Positions 36,500-47,342 of a DNA stretch of 64,000 nt are shown here, one piece after another. The notes below the pieces were generated by a model. The model ran no database searches. It saw only the letters and a program-made list of their open reading frames with translations, and had not been told where the DNA came from. The position numbers and the translations under genes were made by a program. This DNA comes from Cupriavidus necator N-1 (GTDB lineage Bacteria > Pseudomonadota > Gammaproteobacteria > Burkholderiales > Burkholderiaceae): the NCBI RefSeq assembly GCF_000219215.1, contig NC_015726.1, positions 496,001 through 560,000 of the forward strand, read 5' to 3'. The number at the start of each line of letters is the position of its first letter. Positions within the stretch are counted from its first letter, which is position 1.

Positions 36500-36822
36500 C
36501 AGAACAGAGCCTCCAGGGCAAGCAGCGCGGCCATGCCACCGGCGATGGTCCAGCCCACGCTGCGGGTTCGAGCGGCGATCAGGATGGCCACCACGCCGGC
36601 CACCAGCCGCGCGTTGGCGGGGGTGAGGGCAAGCTCGCCATGCTGCATCAGCAGGTCAGGGGCGATCAGCGCCGACAGCATCGCTGCCGGCACGAACTGC
36701 AGCGCGGTGCGGAACCACGACGGCAGCCGCACGCGGCCTTCCACGGCGATGAACGACAGGCGGATCAGGAAGGTCGCCAGGCCCGCGGCAAGGAAGACCC
36801 ACAGCAGGGTCATCGCACTCAT
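36499..36822 (-). CDS. azlD: AzlD family branched-chain amino acid exporter subunit
   Basis: 107-aa membrane protein with about four hydrophobic helices, typical small partner of AzlC. Conserved TLLWVFLAAGLATFLIRLSF start and LPSWFRTALQFVPAAMLSAL in the middle. It begins inside the end of azlC (ATGA overlap at 36819-36822) and its stop overlaps the murU start. Confidence 0.88.
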   Translation of the reverse strand: MSAMTLLWVFLAAGLATFLIRLSFIAVEGRVRLPSWFRTALQFVPAAMLSALIAPDLLMQHGELALTPANARLVAGVVAILIAARTRSVGWTIAGGMAALLALEALF

Positions 36823-37622
36823 GCGGCCCCCTTGCCGGCCGGTCCGCCTGGCGCGGCATCGGCGCCACGGCTGGCCGGGCGTGGCCCGGGGCGGTTGCCG
36901 CGGCCCAGCACCAGCATGCCCGCGGCAATGCCGCCGAGCGCCGCCACCATCAGCCCGAGCTTGTGCGGCAGGCTGTAGCAGGCCACCGCCAGCACGCTGG
37001 CGGCCAACGCCGCGGCCACGTGCGAGCGGTGCTTCAGGCCCGGCACGATGATGCCGATGAAGGTCAGCGGCAGGAAGAAATCGAGCGGCCAGTCGCGCGG
37101 CACCTGGGCGCCGACCAGCACGCCGGCCAGCGTCGACAGCTGCCAGCTGGCCCACAGGGCGAAGCCGCCGCCGAAGTAGTACCAGTGGCGGTAGCGGGCG
37201 CGCGGGCCGCTGTCGCCAAGCCGGTGCGTCATCGCGGCAAAGGCTTCGTCGGTCAGCAGGTAGGCGATCAGCGCCTTCCAGCGCCGCGGCAGGTGCGCGA
37301 GCGTGGGCGCGATGGTGGCGGAATACAGCGCGTGGCGCAGGTTGACCATGGCCACCGTCAGCGTGATCACCACTGCCGGGGTGCCGGCGGTCCACAACTG
37401 GGTCAGGATCATCTGCGAGGCGCCGCCGAACACGACCACGCTCATCGCGCAGGCCAGCCACGCCGGCATGCCGGCGCCGACGGCCAGCACGCCATAGATC
37501 AGGCCGAACGGCACCACGCCCAGCAGCATCGGCGCGAGCGCGCGCGCGCCGGCCAGCCATTCGCCGGCGGCGGTGATGGCGGGGGCGTGGTGGTCGGGCA
37601 GAACCGGCTCGTTGTCGGGCAC
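36819..37622 (-). CDS. azlC: AzlC family branched-chain amino acid exporter
   Basis: 267-aa membrane protein. Family features: ALAPMLLGVVPFGLIYGVLA, GGASQMILTQLW and TDEAFAAMTHRL. AzlCD pairs export branched-chain amino acids or analogues. The last 25 residues are Pro/Gly-rich. The gene lies between amgK (4 bp upstream) and azlD. Confidence 0.9.
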   Translation of the reverse strand: MPDNEPVLPDHHAPAITAAGEWLAGARALAPMLLGVVPFGLIYGVLAVGAGMPAWLACAMSVVVFGGASQMILTQLWTAGTPAVVITLTVAMVNLRHALYSATIAPTLAHLPRRWKALIAYLLTDEAFAAMTHRLGDSGPRARYRHWYYFGGGFALWASWQLSTLAGVLVGAQVPRDWPLDFFLPLTFIGIIVPGLKHRSHVAAALAASVLAVACYSLPHKLGLMVAALGGIAAGMLVLGRGNRPGPRPASRGADAAPGGPAGKGAA

Positions 37623-37626
37623 GGCG

Positions 37627-38661
37627 TCAGAACGTGTAGCCGGCGGGGCTGGCCACGCCTTCGAGCGCGTCCAGCAGCCGGATCAGCTTGCGCAGTTCGG
37701 TGTAGCGGCCGGCCACCTGGCGGGTGTACTTCATCACCAGCGGCAGGTTGGCCAGGTAGCCGTCCTTGCCGTCGCGGTGGTACAGGCGGGCGAAGATGCC
37801 CAGCACCTTAAGGTGGCGCTGCAGGCCCATCCACTCAAAATCGCGATAGAACTCGCCAAAGTCGGCATTGACCGGCAGCCCGGCCTTGCGCGCGCGCTCC
37901 CAGTAGCGGATCAGCCAGTCCAGCTGCTGCTCCTCGTCCCATTCGATATAGGCGTCGCGCCACAGCGAGACCGCGTCGTAGGTGATCGGGCCGATCACCG
38001 CGTCCTGGAAGTCGAGCACGCCCGGGTTGGCGCCGCCGTCGAGCACCATCAGGTTGCGCGAGTGGAAATCGCGGTGTACGTAGACCTGCGGCTGCGCAAG
38101 ATTATTGGCGAGTAGCGTTTCAGTCACTTCGTGCAGATCAGCCTGCTGGGCCTCGGTCAGGCTGGCTCCCAGTTGCTTGGCCACGTACCACTGCGGGAAC
38201 AGGTCGAGCTCGCGCTGCAGCAGCGCGCGGTCGTAGGCCGGAAGCTCGCCGGGGCGGGTGGCGGCCTGGATGCGGACCAGCGTGGCGGCCGCGTCGGCGT
38301 ACATGCCGTGGGCGGTGGAATCATCGAGCCGCGACAGGTAGGTCTGGTTGCCGAGGTCGGCCAGCAGCAGGAAACCCTGCTCCAGGTCCTGCGCCAGCAC
38401 GGTCGGCACGGTCACGCCGGCCGCGCCGAACAGCCCGCACACATGGATGAACGGGCGGCAGTCCTCGTGCGCCGGCGGGGCGTCCATCACGATGGCCGTG
38501 GGATGCGCCGGATGGCCGGTGCTGACGCGGAAATAGCGCCGGAAGCTGGCGTCGGCCGAGGCGGGGGCGCAGGAATCGGGATCGGCGGACCATGCCGGGC
38601 CGAGTCCGGATACCCAGGCCTTGAGCTGGTCCAGGCGCGGGTCGTGGGAGAGAGCTGCCAT
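37627..38661 (-). CDS. amgK: N-acetylmuramate/N-acetylglucosamine 1-kinase AmgK
   Basis: 344-aa kinase of the aminoglycoside phosphotransferase fold that makes MurNAc-1-phosphate for MurU. Catalytic loop YVHRDFHSRNLMVLDG and DFG-like LDFQDAVIGPITYDAVSLW are intact. Start at 38661 gives MAALSHDPRLDQL. It heads a leftward unit and is divergent from lptD, as in Pseudomonas where amgK-murU also adjoin lptD-surA (known context). Confidence 0.9.
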   Translation of the reverse strand: MAALSHDPRLDQLKAWVSGLGPAWSADPDSCAPASADASFRRYFRVSTGHPAHPTAIVMDAPPAHEDCRPFIHVCGLFGAAGVTVPTVLAQDLEQGFLLLADLGNQTYLSRLDDSTAHGMYADAAATLVRIQAATRPGELPAYDRALLQRELDLFPQWYVAKQLGASLTEAQQADLHEVTETLLANNLAQPQVYVHRDFHSRNLMVLDGGANPGVLDFQDAVIGPITYDAVSLWRDAYIEWDEEQQLDWLIRYWERARKAGLPVNADFGEFYRDFEWMGLQRHLKVLGIFARLYHRDGKDGYLANLPLVMKYTRQVAGRYTELRKLIRLLDALEGVASPAGYTF

Positions 38662-38871
38662 ACAGATACGTGTGGGGAACGGGCGCAGAGTGGAAATGAA
38701 ACCGAAAGTAAGCGGGAAGGGGACCCTAGGTTGCCCCGTATAATACCCGACCAGACCCGGGCGCCGGGTGGCCCCCGGGAGGGGCCATTCGGTGCCCCGC
38801 AGCCTGCTCCGGCAGGGGCTGGCGGCTTGCAGGCGGGCCGCAGCCGACGCCGAGACTGACAACCCGTGCGA
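38662..38871. promoter_or_regulatory. amgK-lptD divergent promoter region
   Basis: TATAAT at 38739-38744 is the only strong -10 on the lptD strand; its -35 is poor. The reverse strand offers TATTAT at the same place for amgK. Downstream, C- and G-rich inverted repeats (about 38754-38785) can fold in the lptD leader. No clear sigmaE site was found. Confidence 0.4.
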
Positions 38872-41313
38872 ATGACCGAACAACAACGATCACCGAACAA
38901 CAGGGCCTTGCCTTCGCCTGCCCCAACCAGCGTTCCTGCCCGAGCCAGGCGCGCCGGCGGCCTGCACGCGGGCGCGCTGCGGCCGCTGGTGCTGGCCATG
39001 GCCAGCCTGTCGGCCGGCGCACACGCCCAGATGTCCGGTTCGGCGATCCCCGATCTCGACCAGGTCGAGCCAGTGTTCGAAGCCGCGCCGAAAGCGCCGC
39101 AGCTTCCGGTGGAGTCCGGCGAACTGGTGCCGCGGCTTGCCGAACCCGGCAAACAGTCAGACGCCGGCCCCGGCGGCCCGACCTTTATCGAGGCCGACCG
39201 CATGACCGGCTACAGCGAGCGTGGCGTCGAGCTGGAAGGCCATGCCGAGCTGCGCCGTGACGGCGGTGCGATCAAGGGCGACAAGCTGACCTACGACCAG
39301 GACACCGACGAAGCCTTCGCGCAGGGCAATGTACGGATGTCGCGCAGCGGCACGCTGGCGGTCGGCCCCGAGGCGCGGATGAAAGTCGAGGCCAACGAAG
39401 GCTACATGCTGTCGCCGGACTATTATTTCCAGCAGACCGGCGGCACGGGCAAGGCCGAGCGCATCGACTTCCTGGACAAGGACCGCAGCACCGCCAGGCA
39501 CGCGTCGTACACCACCTGTTCGCCCGACAACGCCGACTGGTACTTCAGCGCGAACCGGATCGACCTGGACAACGACCGCCAGGTGGGCGTGGCCTACGGC
39601 GGCGTGCTGAACTTCTTCGGCGTGCCGATCGCGGCGGCGCCGGCGTTCAGCTTTCCGCTGAACGACGAGCGCCGCAGCGGGTTCCTGGCGCCGCTGATGG
39701 GCTACAGCTCGCGTTCGGGCTTCGACCTGACCACGCCGTACTACGTCAACATTGCGCCGAACCGCGACCTGACCATCTATCCGCGTCTGATGACGGAGCG
39801 TGGCCTGCAGCTCGGCGGTGAGTACCGTTACCTTGGCCAGGGCTACAACGGGCGCCTGCGCGCCGAGTTTCTGCCGGACGACAAGAAGACCAATTCAAAC
39901 CGCTGGGCCTACTCGGTCCAGCATAACCAGAACCTGGCCAAGGGTCTCAATGCCTACCTGAACGTGAACCGGGTATCGGACGACCAATACCCGGACGACT
40001 TCAATCGCAGCGTTGCGCAGTCCGCGCAACGCCAGTACCTGCAGGAAGGCGGCGTTACCTACAACTGGCAGGATTTCACGGTGCTGGCGCGGGTGCAGAA
40101 GTTCCAGACGCTGCGCCCCAGCGAGCCGTCGTACGAGCGCGTGCCGCAGCTCAACGGCAAGTACATCCGCTATGACCTGGGTGGCTTCGACGTGCAGGTG
40201 GAAGCGGACTACACGCGCTTCCGCATTCCGCTGACGTCCACCGGCCTTCAGCAGCCACAGGGCGAGCGCATGTATATCCAGCCGAGCATCAGCTACCCGA
40301 TCGTGCGGGCGGGCTGGTACGTGACGCCGAAGGTCACCTTCAACGCGGCGCAGTACCAGATGGAGGCGGCTTCCAACACGCCTACGGCGCAGAATAACTT
40401 CTCGCGCGTGCTGCCGACCATGAGCCTGGATTCGGGCATGACGTTCGAGCGCGAGGCACCGACGGTCAGTCGCCTGTTCGGCGTGAACTATGTGCAGACG
40501 CTGGAGCCGCGCCTGTTCTACGTGTACACCCCGTTCCGCGACCAGAGCCAGTTCCCGCTGTTCGACACGGTGCAGTCCGACTTCGGCTACGGGCAGATCT
40601 TCAGCGAGAACCCGTTCACCGGCTACGACCGCATTGCCGACAACAACAAGCTGACCGGCGGCCTGACCACGCGCCTGATCGAAGCCGACACTGGCATCGA
40701 GCGCTTCCGCGGCACCATCGCGCAGCGCTATGACTTCACCGGCCAGCGCGTGCAGATCAACAGCACGCTGGCGGATCCCAAGGCGGGTTTCTCGGACCTG
40801 CTGGCGGCCACCACCATCCAGATGTTCCGCGGCTATTACCTGGACGCTGGCGTGCAGTACAACCCGGACAGCGACCGGATCAACTACGGCAACGTGGCGC
40901 TCTCTTACCGGCCCGAGTCGCGCAAGGTGATTAACGCAGGCTACCGCTACCGCCGCCCGACCTCGGTGACCGACAACACCGCGATCGACCAGTTCGAGGT
41001 GTCGAGCCAGTGGCCGATCACGCGCCGTGCCTATGGCATCGCACGCTTTGCCTTCGACCTGACCGCGAGCCAGATGGTCGACGCGCTGGCCGGTGTCGAG
41101 TACGCCGCCGACTGCTGGGTTGGCCGCGTGGTCTACCAGCGCTTCCGCAACACCACGAATGGCTACACCGGGCGGGTCTTCCTGCAGGTGGAGTTCCGTG
41201 GCCTTTCCAAGATCGGTTCCAACCCGTTGAACATCCTGCGCCTGAACGTACCGGGCTATGAGCCCGTATCGGCCAAGCCGGTGCCGACGACCCAGTTCGA
41301 TCACTATGAATGA
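38872..41313 (+). CDS. lptD: LPS-assembly protein LptD
   Basis: Outer-membrane barrel that inserts LPS with LptE, 813 aa from the ATG (a GTG two codons upstream is possible). Signal peptide ends near AGAHAQ. The LptA-like beta-jellyroll runs about residues 100-250 (FIEADRMTGYSERGVELEGH), then the 26-strand-type barrel (FPLNDERRSGFLAPLMGYSS onwards). Only two cysteines occur, about Cys216 and Cys748, so a single inter-domain disulfide is possible, against two in E. coli. First gene of lptD-surA-pdxA-rsmA. Confidence 0.95.
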   Translation: MTEQQRSPNNRALPSPAPTSVPARARRAGGLHAGALRPLVLAMASLSAGAHAQMSGSAIPDLDQVEPVFEAAPKAPQLPVESGELVPRLAEPGKQSDAGPGGPTFIEADRMTGYSERGVELEGHAELRRDGGAIKGDKLTYDQDTDEAFAQGNVRMSRSGTLAVGPEARMKVEANEGYMLSPDYYFQQTGGTGKAERIDFLDKDRSTARHASYTTCSPDNADWYFSANRIDLDNDRQVGVAYGGVLNFFGVPIAAAPAFSFPLNDERRSGFLAPLMGYSSRSGFDLTTPYYVNIAPNRDLTIYPRLMTERGLQLGGEYRYLGQGYNGRLRAEFLPDDKKTNSNRWAYSVQHNQNLAKGLNAYLNVNRVSDDQYPDDFNRSVAQSAQRQYLQEGGVTYNWQDFTVLARVQKFQTLRPSEPSYERVPQLNGKYIRYDLGGFDVQVEADYTRFRIPLTSTGLQQPQGERMYIQPSISYPIVRAGWYVTPKVTFNAAQYQMEAASNTPTAQNNFSRVLPTMSLDSGMTFEREAPTVSRLFGVNYVQTLEPRLFYVYTPFRDQSQFPLFDTVQSDFGYGQIFSENPFTGYDRIADNNKLTGGLTTRLIEADTGIERFRGTIAQRYDFTGQRVQINSTLADPKAGFSDLLAATTIQMFRGYYLDAGVQYNPDSDRINYGNVALSYRPESRKVINAGYRYRRPTSVTDNTAIDQFEVSSQWPITRRAYGIARFAFDLTASQMVDALAGVEYAADCWVGRVVYQRFRNTTNGYTGRVFLQVEFRGLSKIGSNPLNILRLNVPGYEPVSAKPVPTTQFDHYE

Positions 41314-41322
41314 CGGATTACG

Positions 41323-42798
41323 ATGAAACGTCAAGAATTCGCCGTGTTTTCCTTTCTCCTGACGTCCTGGCACCGCTTGCTGCTGCCGGCCGTGCTGGCC
41401 GCCATGGCGGTGCCGGCTGCCGCGCAGCTCAAGGCGCCCGGGACGGCGCCGCGCTCCAGCGGCATCTTCGTGCCGCAGGCGTCTGACGTCGCGGCGCCGT
41501 CGAGCCAGCCCAAGCTGGGCGTGCCGCCGGCCGGCGGCCAGAAGCGTTCGCAACTGGTCGACGAAGTGGTTGCGGTCGTCAACAACAGCGTGATCACGCG
41601 GCGCGAGCTGCTCGACCGTGCCGACGAAATCGAGGGCCAGCTGCGTACCGCCGGCCGCCCGGTGCCCGCGCGCGCCGACCTGTTGGGCGAGGTGCTCGAG
41701 CGCCTGGTCATGGAGCGCGTGCAGACCCAGGCCGCACAGGATGCCGGCATCCGCGTGACCGACCAGGAAATCGACCGCGCCATTGAATCGGTGGCGCAGC
41801 AGAACCGGCTGAACGCGACCGAGCTGCGTCGCCGCGTCGAGGCCAGTGGCATGACCTGGACCAAGTACCGCGAGGAACTGCGCAAGCAGGTGCAGGTGAT
41901 TCGCCTGCGCGAGCGCGAGGTCGACTCCAAGGTGCAGGTCTACGACGGCGAGATCGACAACTACCTGGCGGCCCGCGGCGGCCAGGGCGCCGCCCGCGGC
42001 CCGACCGAATACAACGTGGCGCAGATCCTCGTGCGCGTGCCCGAGAATGCCTCGGACGCACAGAAGCAGGCGCAGCGCGCCAAGGCTGAAGGGCTGCTCA
42101 AGCAGGCCCAGGGCGGCGCCGACTTCGCGCAGCTGGCGCAGGCCAATTCCGAGGGCGCCGAGGCGGCCCAGGGCGGTGCCATGGGCTTCCGCGAGATCGG
42201 CCGCCTGCCGGTACAGTTCGCCAACGCCGTGGTCGACCTGCAAGCTGGCGCGGTGGCGCCGCAGGTGGTGGAAAGCGCCGCGGGCTTCCATGTCATCAAG
42301 CTGGTGGCCAAGCGCGCGGCGCCGGCATCGAGTCCGGCCGCGGCCTCGAAGATCACCCAGACCCAGGTGCGCCACATCCTGATCCGCACCGGCCCCAACA
42401 TGCCCGAGGCCGAGGCGCGCCGCCAGCTCAGCACGCTGCGCGATCGCATCACCCACGGCGGCGATTTTGCGGACGCGGCCAAGCGCTTCTCGCAGGACGG
42501 CTCGGCGCAGAACGGCGGCGACCTCGGCTGGGTGTCGCCGGGCGAGCTAGTGCCCGAGTTCGAGCAGGCCATGAGCCGCCTGCGCCCGAACGAGATCTCG
42601 GAGCCGGTGGTCACGCAGTTCGGCGTGCACCTGATCCAGGTGCTCAACCGGCGCGAGACCGAGATGTCGTCCGAGAAGCAGCGCGACTTCGCCCGTGCCG
42701 AAGTCCGCGAACAGAAGCTGCGCGCAGCCTATGATGACTGGGTGCGCCAGCTGCGTTCGCAGGCGTATGTGGAGTACCGGATCAACCGGCAGCGCTGA
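41323..42798 (+). CDS. surA: Periplasmic chaperone / peptidyl-prolyl isomerase SurA
   Basis: 491 aa. Signal peptide (LLLPAVLAAMAVPAAAQ), N-terminal chaperone domain (DEVVAVVNNSVITRRELLDR), then two parvulin domains starting near residues 228 (YNVAQILVRVPE) and 345 (VRHILIRTGPNMPE), each with the GGDLGW/GGAMGF-type core. It escorts outer-membrane proteins, LptD among them, which fits its place 9 bp after lptD. Confidence 0.96.
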   Translation: MKRQEFAVFSFLLTSWHRLLLPAVLAAMAVPAAAQLKAPGTAPRSSGIFVPQASDVAAPSSQPKLGVPPAGGQKRSQLVDEVVAVVNNSVITRRELLDRADEIEGQLRTAGRPVPARADLLGEVLERLVMERVQTQAAQDAGIRVTDQEIDRAIESVAQQNRLNATELRRRVEASGMTWTKYREELRKQVQVIRLREREVDSKVQVYDGEIDNYLAARGGQGAARGPTEYNVAQILVRVPENASDAQKQAQRAKAEGLLKQAQGGADFAQLAQANSEGAEAAQGGAMGFREIGRLPVQFANAVVDLQAGAVAPQVVESAAGFHVIKLVAKRAAPASSPAAASKITQTQVRHILIRTGPNMPEAEARRQLSTLRDRITHGGDFADAAKRFSQDGSAQNGGDLGWVSPGELVPEFEQAMSRLRPNEISEPVVTQFGVHLIQVLNRRETEMSSEKQRDFARAEVREQKLRAAYDDWVRQLRSQAYVEYRINRQR

Positions 42799-42826
42799 AG
42801 CGCCGGCCCCGATCCGCTGACCTGAC

Positions 42827-43930
42827 ATGCCCGACCCGCTAGCCCTAGCCATCTCGACCGGAGAACCCGCCGGCATCGGTCCCGATATCACCATCGGGGC
42901 GTTGCTGCAGCTGGCGGGCGCCAACAATGGCGTCGGTGGCGGGCAATACCGCTTTCATGTGCTGGGCGATGCCCGCCTGCTGGCCGATCGCGCCGCGGCG
43001 CTGGGCGCCACGCACGCCTGGGAGCGGCGCATTGCCGACGGCGACGTGGTCGTCGAGGACATCCCGCTGGCGGTCGCGTGCGAGGCCGGGCGGCTCGATG
43101 CGCGCAACGGCCCCTATGTGCTGAAGCTGCTCGATGCCGCCATCCGCGGCTGCCGCGCGCGCGGCAGGGCCGCGCCCCGGTATGCCGCAATGATCACGGC
43201 GCCGGTGCAGAAGAGCACCATCAACGACGCCGGCGTGCCCTTCACCGGCCATACCGAATACCTGGCCGACAGCGCCCGCGTGCCGCGCGTGGTGATGATG
43301 CTGGCCGGCCCGCAGCCCGCGCACGACGGGGCCATGCTGCGCGTGGCGCTGGCCACCACCCACCTGCCGCTGCGCGCGGTGCCCGATGCGCTGTCCGTGC
43401 CGCTGCTGGTGCAGACGCTGTCGATCATCGATGCCGACCTGCGCCGCTACTTCGGCATCTCGCGGCCGCGCATCCTGGTCACGGGCCTGAACCCGCACGC
43501 CGGCGAAAGCGGCCATATGGGCCGCGAAGAGATCGACATCATCATGCCCGCGCTGGCGCAGGCAAAAGATGCCGGCATCGACGCGCGCGGGCCCTTTCCG
43601 GCCGACACGCTGTTCCAGCCGCGCCACCTGCGCGATGCCGACTGCGTGCTGGCGATGTACCATGACCAGGGGCTGGCGCCACTGAAATACGGCACCTTCG
43701 GCCACGGCGTGAATATCACGCTGGGGCTGCCCTTTATCCGCACCTCGGTGGACCATGGCACCGCGCTCGACCTTGCCGGCACCGGCCAGGCCGAACACGG
43801 CAGCATGATCGAGGCCATCCGCAGTGCGGTCATCATGGCCGGCCACGCCAATGGCCGGCGCCCTGGCAGCAACGGTGCCACGGGCAGCCATCCTGGCCAC
43901 ACCCATTCCGGCCCGCAGCCGCCATGCTGA
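42827..43930 (+). CDS. pdxA: 4-hydroxythreonine-4-phosphate dehydrogenase
   Basis: 367-aa enzyme of pyridoxal phosphate synthesis. Motifs: STGEPAGIGPDITI, the metal-site histidines in FTGHTEYLA, NPHAGESGHMGREE and MYHDQGLAPLKYG, and TSVDHGTALDLAGTG. About 25 residues at the C-terminus (HANGRRPGSNGATGSHPGHT and beyond) extend past the conserved fold and are Gly/His-rich. Confidence 0.95.
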   Translation: MPDPLALAISTGEPAGIGPDITIGALLQLAGANNGVGGGQYRFHVLGDARLLADRAAALGATHAWERRIADGDVVVEDIPLAVACEAGRLDARNGPYVLKLLDAAIRGCRARGRAAPRYAAMITAPVQKSTINDAGVPFTGHTEYLADSARVPRVVMMLAGPQPAHDGAMLRVALATTHLPLRAVPDALSVPLLVQTLSIIDADLRRYFGISRPRILVTGLNPHAGESGHMGREEIDIIMPALAQAKDAGIDARGPFPADTLFQPRHLRDADCVLAMYHDQGLAPLKYGTFGHGVNITLGLPFIRTSVDHGTALDLAGTGQAEHGSMIEAIRSAVIMAGHANGRRPGSNGATGSHPGHTHSGPQPPC

Positions 43931-43947
43931 AGCTGGACGAATAACCC

Positions 43948-44790
43948 ATGCGTTCAAACGTGCACCAGGGCCATGTGGCCCGCAAACGATTCGGGCAGAA
44001 CTTCCTGGTCGACGACACCATCATCCACGGCATCGTCAATGCCATCAGCCCGCAGGCCGACGACGTGCTGGTCGAGATCGGGCCCGGCCTGGGTGCCCTG
44101 ACCACCCCGCTGCTCGAACGGATCCCGCAGATGCAGGTGGTGGAACTCGACCGTGACCTGGTCGAGCGCCTGCGCCGCCGCTACGGCGAGCGTCTGCAGG
44201 TCCACGCCGGAGACGCGCTGGACTTCGACTTCGGCAAGCTGGAGGTGCCGGGGCGGCCGCTGCGCATCGTCGGCAACCTGCCGTACAACATTTCCAGCCC
44301 GCTGCTGTTCCACCTGATGGACTTCGCCGACCAGGTGCGCGACCAGCACTTCATGCTGCAGAAGGAAGTGGTGGAGCGCATGGTGGCCGAGCCTGGCAGC
44401 AAGGCCTTCGGCCGGCTGTCGATCATGCTGCAGGTCCGCTACTACATGGAGCATGTGCTCGACGTGCCGCCAGGCAGCTTCAACCCGCCGCCCAAGGTCG
44501 ATTCCGCCGTGGTGCGTATGATCCCCTGGCCGCGCCACCTCGATGGCCGGCTGCGTTCGCCGCATGCCGATTGCGACATCACCGTGCTGGGCGACGTGGT
44601 CACTGCGGCGTTCTCGCAGCGGCGCAAGGTGCTGCGCAACACGCTCTCGTTCCTGCGCGACCAGGTCGACTTCGATGCGATGGGCTTCGATCTTGGCCGC
44701 CGCGCCGAGGAAGTGCCCGTTGGCGAGTATGTCGAACTGGCCCGGCTCCTGGGTGGTACACCATCCGGCCAGGCCGGACAGGCCGCCTGA
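43948..44790 (+). CDS. rsmA: 16S rRNA dimethyladenosine transferase
   Basis: 280-aa KsgA methyltransferase that dimethylates A1518/A1519 of 16S r[13 protein letters not shown] start, SAM motif [17 protein letters not shown], catalytic [14 protein letters not shown], and the C-terminal [12 protein letters not shown]. Last gene of the lptD-surA-pdxA-rsmA order; 17 bp after pdxA. Confidence 0.96.
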   Translation: MRSNVHQGHVARKRFGQNFLVDDTIIHGIVNAISPQADDVLVEIGPGLGALTTPLLERIPQMQVVELDRDLVERLRRRYGERLQVHAGDALDFDFGKLEVPGRPLRIVGNLPYNISSPLLFHLMDFADQVRDQHFMLQKEVVERMVAEPGSKAFGRLSIMLQVRYYMEHVLDVPPGSFNPPPKVDSAVVRMIPWPRHLDGRLRSPHADCDITVLGDVVTAAFSQRRKVLRNTLSFLRDQVDFDAMGFDLGRRAEEVPVGEYVELARLLGGTPSGQAGQAA

Positions 44791-44846
44791 GGCCCGCGCA
44801 TCCCGATTCCCGAATTTCCCGCGACTATTTCGTGCAAGACCGTCCC

Positions 44847-45881
<1,035 letters not shown>

Positions 45882-45891
45882 GCGTCAGGCA

Positions 45892-45911
45892 GCGGCGGCT
45901 CCGGTCGCCGC
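45892..45911. terminator. Weak GC hairpin between trpS and EamA gene
   Basis: GCGGCG (45892-45897) can pair with CGCCGC (45906-45911) between the converging genes. There is no T run, so its role as terminator is uncertain. Confidence 0.3.
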
Positions 45912-45933
45912 CGTATTACGCTAGCTGCGCCGC

Positions 45934-46839
45934 TCAGGCGCGGCGATTGACCAGCACGATGCCGGCCAGCACCAGGAGTGCCGCCACGGCAAAGCGCGGG
46001 CCCACCGCGTCGTGCATCAGCACCACGCCGAAGGCGACCCCGAACAGCGGCGTCAGGAAGGAAAACACCGACAGCCGCGACGCCAGGTAGCGCCGCAACA
46101 GCCAGAACCAGGTCAGGTAGCTGGCAAACGCGATCAGCACTGACTGGTAGAACAGGCTCGCCAGCACCACCCCGTCGATCTGCACGGTTGCGGTCTGGCC
46201 GGCGGCCACCGCCATCGCCAGCAGCATCACCGCGGACACCCCCAACTGGTACAGCAGGGTCTTGCTGGCCGGGGCGCTGGCCAGCGGGCTGGCGCGCACC
46301 ACCACGGTGGTGGCGGCCCACAGTGCGCCGGCGAGGATGCCAAGCGCATCGCCCAGCAGCGTGCTGCCCTGCGCCGACGGCGCGGCAATGCCATCGGCAA
46401 AGGCCAGCGCCATGCCCGCGAACGCGAGTGCCACGCCCAGCCATTGCCCGGTTTGCAACCGCTCGCCCAGCACCACGAAATGCAGTCCCAGCGCGGTGAA
46501 GATCGGCGCGGTGTACAGGAACACCGCCATGCGCGAGGCGGTGGTGTGGCCCAGCCCGACGAAGATGCAGAAGAACTCCGCGCCGAACAGCAGCCCGGCC
46601 AGCAAGCCGGCGTTCAGCGTGCCGTCGCGCCGCCACAGCGGCGTGCCGCGCCAGGCGGCAAAGCTGAACACCAGCAACGCCGCCACTGCCGAGCGCACGC
46701 CCGCCTGCAGCACTGCGCCCATCAGCGGCGCGGTGACCTTGATCACCACCTGCTGCAGGCCCCAGGCGGCGCACAGCACCACCATCAGGCCCACGGCGAA
46801 GCCGTCGAGCGGCTGCCGGGCCAGGCTTTGCGTGCTCAT
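45934..46839 (-). CDS. EamA/DMT family transporter
   Basis: 301-aa inner-membrane protein with about ten helices in two EamA repeats (first near residues 10-145, second near 155-295, with SFLTPLFGVAFGVVLM in the second). DMT exporters of this type move metabolites or amino acids; substrate unknown. It lies 12 bp after gloA on the same strand. Confidence 0.88.
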   Translation of the reverse strand: MSTQSLARQPLDGFAVGLMVVLCAAWGLQQVVIKVTAPLMGAVLQAGVRSAVAALLVFSFAAWRGTPLWRRDGTLNAGLLAGLLFGAEFFCIFVGLGHTTASRMAVFLYTAPIFTALGLHFVVLGERLQTGQWLGVALAFAGMALAFADGIAAPSAQGSTLLGDALGILAGALWAATTVVVRASPLASAPASKTLLYQLGVSAVMLLAMAVAAGQTATVQIDGVVLASLFYQSVLIAFASYLTWFWLLRRYLASRLSVFSFLTPLFGVAFGVVLMHDAVGPRFAVAALLVLAGIVLVNRRA

Positions 46840-46851
46840 GGCGAGCGTGCG

Positions 46852-47259
46852 TCAGGGACGGCTGGCGTCGCGGGTGGAATGGCGCTCGATCAGCTCGATC
46901 TTGTAGCCGTCCGGGTCTTCGACAAAGGCGATCACGGTGGTGCCGCCCTTGACCGGGCCGGCTTCGCGCACAACCTTGCCCCCGGCGGTGCGGATGCGCT
47001 CGCACGCGGCCGCGGCATCGTCGGTTTCCAGCGCGATATGGCCGTAGGCCGTGCCCAGGTCATATTGGTCGACGCCGTAGTTGTAGGTCAGCTCCAGCAC
47101 CGCGGTCTCGCTCTCGGGGCCGTAGCCGACAAAGGCGAGGCGGTACTTGTATTCAGGGTTGTCGCTCTGGCGCAGCAGCTGCATGCCGAGCACGCGCGTG
47201 TAGAAATCGATGGAGCGCTGCATGTCGCCGACGCGCAGCATGGTGTGGAGGAGTCGCAT
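46852..47259 (-). CDS. gloA: Lactoylglutathione lyase (glyoxalase I)
   Basis: 135-aa metalloenzyme that converts the methylglyoxal-glutathione adduct to lactoylglutathione. [20 protein letters not shown] with the metal His5, [10 protein letters not shown] with a metal Glu, GHIALETDD with His, and the final Glu in GYKIELIER complete the four ligands. Length is normal. Confidence 0.95.
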   Translation of the reverse strand: MRLLHTMLRVGDMQRSIDFYTRVLGMQLLRQSDNPEYKYRLAFVGYGPESETAVLELTYNYGVDQYDLGTAYGHIALETDDAAAACERIRTAGGKVVREAGPVKGGTTVIAFVEDPDGYKIELIERHSTRDASRP

Positions 47260-47342
47260 TTGAGGGCCTTCAACTGTTTTAGGTATAGGAAGGCGCCATT
47301 TTAGTGCGTTTGGCCGAAACCTACCGGCCCGCTTCCGCCCGC

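Noticed and set aside
38700..38760. SigmaE promoter for lptD
   Set aside because: No GGAACTT-N16-TCTGA-like pair could be placed.
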